In this document: in pieces, positions 1 through 5,536 of the stretch | Layout of the letters: each line of letters begins with the position of its first letter | How positions within the stretch are numbered: position 1 is the stretch's first letter | NCBI GenBank assembly: GCA_026400305.1 | Contig: JAPLPI010000159.1 | Span: forward strand, 1 to 5,536 | Source of the DNA: Alphaproteobacteria bacterium | Lineage (GTDB): Bacteria; Pseudomonadota; Alphaproteobacteria; Micropepsales; Micropepsaceae | DNA length: 5,536 nt | Direction of reading: 5' to 3' | Made by a program: the position numbers and the translations under genes | Notes under the pieces: model-generated | The model's database searches: none | Seen by the model: the letters and a program-made list of their open reading frames with translations, nothing else | What the model was told of the DNA's origin: nothing

Positions 1-118
1 AACTCACGGCGGCAGCGCTTTTCTCGCCAGTAATGGCGCCGAACAGAAGCAGGCCCATGGCGCAGATCGCCAAGATCAGTTCGGGCAGCAGAACGAGAAG
101 ATCGGCCTGAAGGTTCAC
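1..118 (-). CDS. nuoN: NADH-quinone oxidoreductase subunit N, N-terminal fragment
   Basis: Partial: only the first 39 codons lie in the window and the gene runs off its low-coordinate edge. NuoN is one of three antiporter-like membrane subunits of complex I and pumps protons across the inner membrane. The visible protein starts [20 protein letters not shown] and continues as one hydrophobic helix into a short polar stretch (TGEKSAA). The LLPE(L/I)ILA pattern of the first helix is typical of NuoN N-termini. The start is a GTG at 118-116 that overlaps the nuoM stop as GTGA. An AAAGGAG ribosome-binding site lies 7 bases upstream, inside the nuoM coding end. The position directly after nuoM is the expected one. 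The catalytic glutamate and lysines lie outside the window, so integrity cannot be judged. Identification rests on the short N-terminus plus context. Confidence 0.9.
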   Translation of the reverse strand, partial: MNLQADLLVLLPELILAICAMGLLLFGAITGEKSAAAVS

Positions 119-1629
119 CGGCCTGCTCCTTTGTGCAACTCGGCAACGACCTTGGCATGGTCCATCGCCAGTCCAGTCTTGTTGTCGGCAATCAGCTTGG
201 CCACGGCGGGCGTGGTCACATCGGTCACCGGCTTGGGATAGAAGCCCAGCGCAATGGTGATCACCACCAGCGGCGCCAGCAGCGCGATCTCGCGCGCGTT
301 GAGGTCCTGGATGGTCTGCAGGCTCGGCTTGACCAGCGACCCGAAGATGATGCGGCGATACAGGAACAGCGCATAGGCCGCCGACAGGATCACGCCAGTG
401 GCCGAGAAGATCGCCAGCCAGGTATTGTGCAGATAGGCACCCAGCATGGTGAGGAACTCACCGATAAATCCCGAAGTACCCGGCATCCCGACATTGGCCA
501 GGGTGAAGACCATGAAACAGGCGCCATAGAGCGGCATGCGACTGACCAACCCGCCATAGGCGGCGATCTCGCGGGTGTGCATTCGGTCATAGACCACGCC
601 GACGCAGAGGAACAATGCTCCCGAGACAACGCCATGGCTGAGCATCTGGAAGATGCCGCCTTCCACGCCCTGGTGCGTCAGGGTGAAGATGCCAAGCGTG
701 ACAAAGCCCATATGCGCCACCGACGAATAGGCGATCAGCTTCTTCATGTCCTCCTGCGCCAGCGCCACCAGCGAGGTGTAGATGATGGCTACGATGCTCA
801 TCGTGAACACCAGGGGCGCGAACATCTCAGTCGCGGACGGAAACATGGGCAACGAGAAGCGTAAGAAGCCGTAACCGCCCATCTTCAGCAGGATGCCGGC
901 CAGAATCACCGAACCGGCGGTGGGTGCTTCGACATGCGCGTCAGGCAGCCAGGTATGAACCGGCCACATCGGCATCTTGACCGCGAAGCTGGCGAAGAAG
1001 GCAAGCCACAGCCAAGTCTGCATCGCCCTTGGGAAATGCACCCCGTTCAGCAGCACGGCGATGTCGGTGGTGCCAGCGTACCAGTACATGCTCATAATCG
1101 CGAGCAGCATCAGAACCGAGCCGATAAAGGTATAGAGGAAGAACTTGAAACTAGCATAGACGCGCCGCTTGCCGCCCCAGATGCCGATGATCAGGAACAT
1201 CGGGATCAGGCCGGCTTCGAACAGCACATAGAACAGCACCAGGTCGAGGGCGCAGAACACGCCGATCATCATGGTTTCCAGCACCAGGAATGAGATCATG
1301 TATTCAGCGACGCGGGTCTCGACGCTTTCCCAACTGGCGGCGATGCAGAAAGGCATCAGGCCCGCGGTCAGCACCACGAACAGCATGGAAATGCCGTCCA
1401 CGCCCATGTGATAGGAAATTCCGCCGCCCAGCCAGTTGGCCTTCTCGACCATCTGGAAGCCGGGATTGGCATTGTCGAACCCGGCCCACATCACCAGCGA
1501 CAGCGCGAACACGACGATAGTCGTGCCCAGCGCGATCCAGCGCGCGGATTGGGCCTTGGGCATCGCCAGGATGGCCAACGCACCAAACAGGGGCACGAAT
1601 GTGACAAGAGAAAGAATGGGAAGGTTCAC
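115..1629 (-). CDS. nuoM: NADH-quinone oxidoreductase subunit M (antiporter-like proton channel)
   Basis: 504 residues, a full-length NuoM/ND4 of normal size with about 14 membrane helices. It is the middle proton-pumping subunit of the complex I membrane arm, homologous to Mrp-type antiporter subunits. Visible key residues are Glu138 in [14 protein letters not shown], Lys218 in [20 protein letters not shown], Lys249 in [10 protein letters not shown], His332 in [12 protein letters not shown] and Glu391 in GFIGEF. By alignment from memory these match E. coli Glu144, Lys234, Lys265, His348 and Glu407, so the proton path looks complete. The start is GTG at 1629-1627, chosen because it gives the family N-terminus ([13 protein letters not shown]), overlaps the nuoL stop as GTGA, and has GGAGGT 5 bases upstream. 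The gene ends in TGA, overlapped by the nuoN start. No frameshift or truncation is seen. Confidence 0.98.
   Translation of the reverse strand: MNLPILSLVTFVPLFGALAILAMPKAQSARWIALGTTIVVFALSLVMWAGFDNANPGFQMVEKANWLGGGISYHMGVDGISMLFVVLTAGLMPFCIAASWESVETRVAEYMISFLVLETMMIGVFCALDLVLFYVLFEAGLIPMFLIIGIWGGKRRVYASFKFFLYTFIGSVLMLLAIMSMYWYAGTTDIAVLLNGVHFPRAMQTWLWLAFFASFAVKMPMWPVHTWLPDAHVEAPTAGSVILAGILLKMGGYGFLRFSLPMFPSATEMFAPLVFTMSIVAIIYTSLVALAQEDMKKLIAYSSVAHMGFVTLGIFTLTHQGVEGGIFQMLSHGVVSGALFLCVGVVYDRMHTREIAAYGGLVSRMPLYGACFMVFTLANVGMPGTSGFIGEFLTMLGAYLHNTWLAIFSATGVILSAAYALFLYRRIIFGSLVKPSLQTIQDLNAREIALLAPLVVITIALGFYPKPVTDVTTPAVAKLIADNKTGLAMDHAKVVAELHKGAGR
126..132 (-). promoter_or_regulatory. Ribosome-binding site for nuoN
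   Basis: Read on the minus strand the bases are AAAGGAG, ending 7 bases before the GTG start of nuoN. The site lies inside the last codons of nuoM. It supports the GTG at 118-116 as the nuoN start and fits coupled translation of nuoM and nuoN. Confidence 0.75.
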
Positions 1630-3659
1630 AGCGCACCTCCCGAGATCTTGAACCAGGTGACCAGGGCCACCACGCCCAGCAGCATCGCCAGGGCATAATG
1701 ATAGATGTAGCCGGTCTGCAACCGCACCGCGCCGCGCGCCGTGTCCAGCACCCGGGAGGCGATGCCGTCAGGGCCCAGCCCGTCGATCACCGTGCCGTCG
1801 CCGCGCTTCCACAAGAAGCGGCCAAGCTTGAGCGCCGGGCGCACGAACAGAAAGTCATACAGCTCGTCGAAGTACCACTTGTTGAACAGGAACAGGTAAA
1901 GCATGCCCTGACGGTCGGCGAGCTTCTTGGGCAGCGACGGGTGCAGGATGTAATAATAGCAGGCGATCAGGAAACCGATGATGGTGACGGTCAGCGGCGC
2001 CAGCTCGACCCACACCGGCAGCTCGCCTTCCTCGCCGTGACCGACGAACACCGAGGCGCGCCAGAATTCATGGGCGCCTTCACCCACGAAGAAGTGGAAG
2101 AAGGCGGCGCCCGCGAACAGCGCGCCCAGCGCCAGGAGGCCCAGCGGCACCAGCATCACCAGCGGCGATTCATGCACTTCTTCCAGCTTGGGCAGATGAT
2201 GCTGATGAACCTGGGAATGGCCGGTATCTTCCTCGCCCCGCAGCGGCTCGTCATGTAATTCGCCGTGATGGACCTCATGCGGGACCATGTCGGCACCCCG
2301 GTAGCGGCCATGGAAGGTCATCAGGAACTGGCGCCAGGAATAGAAGCTGGTCATGCCGGCCGAGACGATCAGCAGCGCGAAGGCGTAGGAGCCGATGCCG
2401 CTATGCGCGGCGAAGGTCGAATTTATGATGGCGTCCTTGGAATAGAAGCCGGCCAGGCCGACGCCCAGATAGGGAATGCCCACGCCGGTTAGCGCCAGGT
2501 TGCCGATCAGCATCATCGCCCAGGTGAAGGGAATAGCGCTCGCCAGGCCGCCCATTTTCCGCATATCCTGCTCGTGGTGCATGGAATGGATCACCGCGCC
2601 GGCGCTTAAGAAAAGCAGCGCCTTGAAGAAGGCGTGGGTGAAAAGATGGAACATGGCGGCGTTGTAGGCCGACACGCCAGCGGCGACGAACATGTAGCCT
2701 AGCTGTGAGCAGGTCGAATAGGCAATCACCCGCTTGATGTCGTTCTGGAACAGGCCGACCGAAGCGGCGAAGAAGGCGGTGGTGGCGCCGATGAAGGTGA
2801 CGAACTCCAGCGCCACGGGCGACAGCTGGAATATGGGTGAGCAACGGCAGACCAGGAACACGCCCGCCGTCACCATGGTGGCGGCATGGATCAGCGCCGA
2901 CACGGGGGTGGGACCTTCCATGGCGTCCGGCAGCCATGTGTGCAGGCCCAGCTGCGCCGACTTGCCCATAGCGCCCACGAACAAGAGCAGGCACAGGGTG
3001 GTCAGGATGTCGACATGGTGTCCGGCGAACTCAAAGCTATTGCCCACGAAATGCGGAGCAGCGGCGAACACCGCGTCGAAGTCCAAGGTGCCGAACACCG
3101 CCCAAATGCCGAAAATGCCCAGCGCGAAGCCGAAGTCGCCAACGCGGTTGACGATGAAGGCCTTCATGGCCGCGGCATTGGCGGATGAGCGGGTGTACCA
3201 GAAACCGATCAGCAGGTAGGACGCCAGGCCCACGCCTTCCCAGCCGAAGAAGAGCTGCAGGAAGTTGTTGGCCGTCACAAGCATCAGCATAGCGAAGGTG
3301 AACAGCGACAGATACGAGAAGAAACGCGGACGATGCGGGTCTTCGTTCATGTAGCCGATGGAATACAGGTGCACCAGCGACGACACGCCCGTCACCACAA
3401 CCAGCATCACCGCCGTGATCGTGTCGATCCGCACCGTCCAGTCCACCGCAAAGGCGCCGGAATGGATCCAGGGCAGGACAGAAATAATATAGCTATGGCC
3501 CTGAATGGCCACATCATAGAACGCCACCCCCGACAGGGCGGCGGCAGCAAACAGGCAGCCCGTGGTCACCAGCTCGCAGACCCGGTTGCCGATGATACGG
3601 CCGAACAGCCCCGCAATGACAGAACCGAGAACAGGCAGGAAGACGATCAGAGAGTACAT
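1626..3659 (-). CDS. nuoL: NADH-quinone oxidoreductase subunit L (distal antiporter-like subunit)
   Basis: 677 residues, full length for an alphaproteobacterial NuoL/ND5. It forms the far end of the complex I membrane arm. It has an antiporter core of about 14 helices and a C-terminal amphipathic lateral helix (about residues 575-645, starting near [13 protein letters not shown]) that runs along the arm to a last membrane helix near 652-671. Key residues are Glu141 ([18 protein letters not shown]), Lys233 ([18 protein letters not shown]), His258 ([13 protein letters not shown]), Lys346 ([15 protein letters not shown]) and Lys408/Asp409 (GFYSKDAI). These correspond to E. coli Glu144, Lys229, His254, Lys342 and Lys399/Asp400. 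A loop at about 458-498 is rich in His and Glu. The ATG lies one base after the nuoK stop, with GAAGGG 5 bases upstream; the N-terminus [13 protein letters not shown] is typical. Context with nuoH-K rules out an Mrp antiporter or hydrogenase subunit. Confidence 0.98.
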   Translation of the reverse strand: MYSLIVFLPVLGSVIAGLFGRIIGNRVCELVTTGCLFAAAALSGVAFYDVAIQGHSYIISVLPWIHSGAFAVDWTVRIDTITAVMLVVVTGVSSLVHLYSIGYMNEDPHRPRFFSYLSLFTFAMLMLVTANNFLQLFFGWEGVGLASYLLIGFWYTRSSANAAAMKAFIVNRVGDFGFALGIFGIWAVFGTLDFDAVFAAAPHFVGNSFEFAGHHVDILTTLCLLLFVGAMGKSAQLGLHTWLPDAMEGPTPVSALIHAATMVTAGVFLVCRCSPIFQLSPVALEFVTFIGATTAFFAASVGLFQNDIKRVIAYSTCSQLGYMFVAAGVSAYNAAMFHLFTHAFFKALLFLSAGAVIHSMHHEQDMRKMGGLASAIPFTWAMMLIGNLALTGVGIPYLGVGLAGFYSKDAIINSTFAAHSGIGSYAFALLIVSAGMTSFYSWRQFLMTFHGRYRGADMVPHEVHHGELHDEPLRGEEDTGHSQVHQHHLPKLEEVHESPLVMLVPLGLLALGALFAGAAFFHFFVGEGAHEFWRASVFVGHGEEGELPVWVELAPLTVTIIGFLIACYYYILHPSLPKKLADRQGMLYLFLFNKWYFDELYDFLFVRPALKLGRFLWKRGDGTVIDGLGPDGIASRVLDTARGAVRLQTGYIYHYALAMLLGVVALVTWFKISGGAL
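1635..1640 (-). promoter_or_regulatory. Ribosome-binding site for nuoM
   Basis: GGAGGT on the minus strand, 5 bases before the GTG start of nuoM and inside the nuoL coding end. It is the strongest Shine-Dalgarno match in the window. It decides the start, because the GTG overlaps the nuoL stop and no ATG is better placed. Confidence 0.8.
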
Positions 3660-3660
3660 C

Positions 3661-3969
3661 TCAGCCCTTCATCAGATTGACGTCCTCAACCGCGATGGTG
3701 CCGCGGTTGCGGAAATAGACGACCAGGATGGCAAGGCCAATGGCGGCCTCGGCGGCGGCCACGGTAAGGACGAACAGCGCGAACACCTGTCCCACCAGGT
3801 CGCCCAGATAAGTCGAGAAGGCGACGAAGTTGATGTTCACCGCCAGCAGGATCAGCTCCACCGACATCAGGATGATGATGATGTTCTTGCGGTTCAGAAA
3901 AATGCCCAGCACCCCGATGGTGAACAGGATGGCCGCAACGGTCAGATACTGGGTCAAGCCGATGGTCAT
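3661..3969 (-). CDS. nuoK: NADH-quinone oxidoreductase subunit K
   Basis: 102 residues, the normal size for NuoK/ND4L, with three membrane helices at about 6-25, 29-50 and 60-86. It is a small membrane-arm subunit of complex I that links the quinone-site module to the antiporter-like channels. The two conserved buried glutamates are present: Glu38 in [10 protein letters not shown] and Glu74 in [10 protein letters not shown], matching E. coli Glu36 and Glu72. The [16 protein letters not shown] stretch is a family hallmark. The ATG shares one base with the nuoJ stop (TGATG), and a GGAGG site lies 7 bases upstream, so translation is probably coupled to nuoJ. It ends in TGA, one base before the nuoL start. 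Confidence 0.98.
   Translation of the reverse strand: MTIGLTQYLTVAAILFTIGVLGIFLNRKNIIIILMSVELILLAVNINFVAFSTYLGDLVGQVFALFVLTVAAAEAAIGLAILVVYFRNRGTIAVEDVNLMKG
3665..3670 (-). promoter_or_regulatory. Ribosome-binding site for nuoL
   Basis: GAAGGG on the minus strand, 5 bases before the nuoL ATG and overlapping the last codons of nuoK. It is a moderate Shine-Dalgarno match that supports the ATG at 3659-3657. Confidence 0.55.
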
Positions 3970-4574
3970 CAGGCGCCCTCCCCCGGCTTGAGATCATGCA
4001 TGTCCACCGCCATGGCGGCGGTGCGCGCATTCTGGACGCTGATCACCTGGCGGCGCACACCGGGACGCGTGCGCAAGGTCAGCACGATGGCGCCGATCAT
4101 GGCCACCAAAAGCACCAGGCCCGCGATCTGGAAGTAATAAACGTAATCGGTATAGAGGATGCGGCCCAGCGCCTGGGTATTGGTCAGCCCGGCGGGCATG
4201 TCATGGGCCTTGGCGGCCACGATGGCGGGCTTCAAGACCCACATGCTGCCGGCCATGACCAGTTCGGCCGCCAGGATCAGCCCCATCAGCGCGCCGAAGG
4301 GCAGATATTGCAGGCTGCCGCGCTTCAGTTCGGCGAAGTCGATGTCCAGCATCATCACCACGAACAGGAACAACACGGCGACAGCGCCGACATAGACCAC
4401 GATCAGGATCATGGCCAGGAACTCCGCCCCCATCAGCACGAACAGACCAGCAGCGTTGAAGAAGCTCAAGATCAGGAACAGCACCGAATGCACGGGATTG
4501 CGCGCAGCAATCACCATGACCGCACTGGCGATCAGGATCGCGGCAAAGAAGTAGAAGGCTATCGCTTCAAACAT
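3969..4574 (-). CDS. nuoJ: NADH-quinone oxidoreductase subunit J
   Basis: 201 residues, normal for alphaproteobacterial NuoJ/ND6, with five predicted membrane helices (about 4-23, 28-48, 52-76, 92-114, 145-167). It is the membrane-arm subunit of complex I beside NuoH and NuoK. Its third helix carries the pi-bulge region involved in coupling. The core [29 protein letters not shown] and [18 protein letters not shown] motifs are intact. Tyr61 matches the conserved Tyr of helix 3 (E. coli Tyr59). A polar C-terminal tail of about 34 residues after helix 5 begins [10 protein letters not shown] and resembles that of other alphaproteobacteria. The ATG lies 14 bases after the nuoI stop, preceded by only a weak AGGGAAA site. 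The stop overlaps the nuoK start by one base. Confidence 0.97.
   Translation of the reverse strand: MFEAIAFYFFAAILIASAVMVIAARNPVHSVLFLILSFFNAAGLFVLMGAEFLAMILIVVYVGAVAVLFLFVVMMLDIDFAELKRGSLQYLPFGALMGLILAAELVMAGSMWVLKPAIVAAKAHDMPAGLTNTQALGRILYTDYVYYFQIAGLVLLVAMIGAIVLTLRTRPGVRRQVISVQNARTAAMAVDMHDLKPGEGA
3977..3981 (-). promoter_or_regulatory. Ribosome-binding site for nuoK
   Basis: GGAGG on the minus strand, inside a G-rich run (GGGGGAGGG), 7 bases before the nuoK ATG. It lies within the last codons of nuoJ, which encode the glycine-rich end GEGA. Confidence 0.65.
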
Positions 4575-4588
4575 GAGTTTCCCTGCCC

Positions 4589-5074
4589 CTAACGATAGGG
4601 CGCGTCAAGTTCCAGATTGCGGGCAATTTCCCGTTCCCAGCGGTCGCCGTTCGCGAGCAGCCGGCCCTTGTTGTAGTAAAGTTCTTCACGCGTCTCGGTG
4701 GAAAATTCGAAGTTCGGTCCTTCCACGATCGCGTCCACCGGGCAGGCTTCCTGACAGAAGCCGCAATAGATGCACTTCACCATGTCGATGTCGTAGCGGG
4801 TGGTGCGGCGCGAACCGTCATCGCGCGGCTCCGCCTCGATGGTGATGGCCTGTGCCGGGCAGATCGCTTCGCAAAGCTTGCAGGCGATGCAGCGTTCCTC
4901 GCCGTTCGCATAGCGGCGCAGCGCGTGTTCGCCGCGGAAGCGGGGCGACAGTGGGCCCTTCTCGAACGGATAATTCAACGTCGCCTTGGGCGCGAAAAAA
5001 TAGCGCATCGAGAGCATAAAGCTCTTGATAAACTCCACGAAGAATATCTGGCGTGCGGTGCGGTCGAAACTCAT
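4589..5074 (-). CDS. nuoI: NADH-quinone oxidoreductase subunit I (2x 4Fe-4S ferredoxin-like)
   Basis: 161 residues, standard length for NuoI (TYKY in mitochondria). It is a peripheral-arm subunit that holds tetranuclear clusters N6a and N6b and passes electrons toward NuoB and the quinone site. Two ferredoxin motifs are visible: [12 protein letters not shown] (Cys62, 65, 68, 72) and [12 protein letters not shown] (Cys101, 104, 107, 111). In this fold the last cysteine of each motif ligates the other cluster. The amphipathic N-terminal helix (about residues 5-28) sits against the membrane arm. The C-terminus ELDAPYR is typical of alphaproteobacteria. The frame stays open upstream to 5170, but the start at 5074 is preferred: MSFDRTARQ is the family N-terminus, and the ATG overlaps the nuoH stop as ATGA. 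The upstream extension only translates nuoH DNA out of frame. The Shine-Dalgarno match is weak (GGGGTGG), so coupling to nuoH is likely. Confidence 0.98.
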   Translation of the reverse strand: MSFDRTARQIFFVEFIKSFMLSMRYFFAPKATLNYPFEKGPLSPRFRGEHALRRYANGEERCIACKLCEAICPAQAITIEAEPRDDGSRRTTRYDIDMVKCIYCGFCQEACPVDAIVEGPNFEFSTETREELYYNKGRLLANGDRWEREIARNLELDAPYR

Positions 5075-5536
5075 AGCCACCCCGGAAAGTGAATGTGCGG
5101 ACGAACGAACATGACATAGGCCGCGGTCAGCACGACCCACAACAGCGATGTCGGCAGGAAAATCTTCCACCCCAGCCGCATCAGCTGGTCATAGCGGTAG
5201 CGCGGCACCATGGCCTTCACCATCGCGAACATGAAGAAGAAGAAGCAGATTTTTGCCAGGAACCAGAAAATGCCCAGCGCCGGAATGTTCAGCGGCCAGA
5301 TGTTGATGGGCGACAGCCAGCCGCCCAGGAACAGGATGGAGCACATGGCGCACATCAGGACGATGGACAAGTATTCTCCGAGGAAGAACAGCAGGAACGG
5401 GGTCGAGGAATATTCCACGAAGAAGCCCGCAACCAGCTCGCTTTCGGCTTCCACCAGGTCGAAGGGCGGGCGGTTGGTTTCGGCCAGCGCCGAGACAAAG
5501 AAGATGGGCAGCATGGGGAACAGGATGGAACACCAG
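5071..5536 (-). CDS. nuoH: NADH-quinone oxidoreductase subunit H, C-terminal part
   Basis: Partial: the frame is open to the high-coordinate edge, giving the last 154 residues; roughly the first half of the usual 340-350 residues is missing. NuoH/ND1 is the membrane subunit at the junction of the two arms and forms much of the quinone-binding cavity. The conserved acidic loop [19 protein letters not shown] is present, followed by [15 protein letters not shown]. Its Asp and four Glu match the spacing of E. coli Asp213, Glu216, Glu218, Glu220 and Glu228. A later loop, [17 protein letters not shown], is another family hallmark. About four membrane helices remain visible. The protein ends FPGWL, and its TGA overlaps the nuoI ATG by four bases. 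A methionine at 5514 is internal, not the start. No defect is seen in the visible part. Confidence 0.97.
   Translation of the reverse strand, partial: WCSILFPMLPIFFVSALAETNRPPFDLVEAESELVAGFFVEYSSTPFLLFFLGEYLSIVLMCAMCSILFLGGWLSPINIWPLNIPALGIFWFLAKICFFFFMFAMVKAMVPRYRYDQLMRLGWKIFLPTSLLWVVLTAAYVMFVRPHIHFPGWL

Noticed and set aside
133..864. A 243-codon open frame on the plus strand, opposite nuoM
   Set aside because: It is antisense to an intact nuoM. Its composition (many Asp, Glu, His, Gln, Arg) is what results when Leu/Ile/Val/Ala membrane-helix codons are read on the other strand. It resembles no family I know.
1698..2258. A 186-codon open frame on the plus strand, opposite nuoL
   Set aside because: Antisense shadow of the nuoL 3' part with the same artificial His/Gln/Glu-rich composition and no recognisable domain.
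2401..2994. A 197-codon minus-strand frame inside nuoL
   Set aside because: It is the shifted frame of nuoL, rich in Arg/Gly/His from the high-GC codons. The nuoL frame itself is unbroken here, so this is not a frameshift fragment.
1626..3659. NuoL and NuoM as Mrp-type antiporter or membrane-bound hydrogenase subunits
   Set aside because: These families share the antiporter fold, but the neighbours nuoH, nuoI (8 Cys), nuoJ and nuoK, the gene order, and the NuoL C-terminal lateral helix fit complex I. No mrp or hydrogenase genes are seen.
4575..4588. Promoter or terminator in the nuoI-nuoJ gap
   Set aside because: The gap is only 14 bases, with no hairpin followed by a T run and no room for a -35/-10 pair. 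It holds only a weak ribosome-binding site.
3562..4592. Two overlapping plus-strand frames (3562-4137 and 3996-4592) opposite nuoK/nuoJ
   Set aside because: The second is a low-complexity His/Gln/Asp/Glu string that mirrors the hydrophobic helices of NuoJ. Real, conserved genes occupy the opposite strand throughout.
5075..5170. A 32-codon upstream extension of nuoI in frame
   Set aside because: The extension lies wholly within nuoH coding DNA and does not resemble NuoI N-termini. The ATG at 5074 overlaps the nuoH stop and gives the expected 161-residue protein.

Overview
The window is the 3' half of a bacterial respiratory complex I operon (NADH:quinone oxidoreductase, nuo). All genes lie on the minus strand, so transcription runs from high to low coordinates. 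The order is nuoH (3' part only), nuoI, nuoJ, nuoK, nuoL, nuoM, nuoN (first 39 codons only). This is the canonical H-I-J-K-L-M-N order, with no accessory reading frame inserted.

The high GC content and the wording of the proteins point to an alphaproteobacterium. Examples are the 161-residue NuoI ending in LDAPYR, the NuoJ cytoplasmic tail, and the long NuoL with a charged, histidine-rich loop. This is a judgement from remembered family resemblance, not a search, and I cannot place it below class level.

Layout from the upstream end: 5536-5071 is the C-terminal 154 residues of NuoH. 5074-4589 is NuoI, with two CxxCxxCxxxCP clusters. 4574-3969 is NuoJ, 3969-3661 NuoK, 3659-1626 NuoL, 1629-115 NuoM, and 118-1 the start of NuoN. 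The genes are packed tightly: H/I overlap by 4 bases (ATGA), J/K by 1 (TGATG), L/M and M/N by 3 (GTGA). K/L are 1 base apart and I/J 14 bases apart. No gap is large enough for a promoter or terminator, so the genes are almost certainly one transcript with coupled translation.

Together these genes encode most of the membrane arm plus one peripheral-arm subunit. NuoI carries electrons through clusters N6a and N6b toward the quinone site, which NuoH helps form. NuoJ and NuoK carry the coupling signal along the membrane. NuoL, NuoM and NuoN are the three antiporter-like proton channels. All key charged residues checked in NuoK, NuoL and NuoM are present, as are the eight NuoI cysteines, so the genes look functional.

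I found no mobile element, RNA gene, CRISPR array or undescribed system. This is an ordinary core-metabolism region, and the findings are minor.
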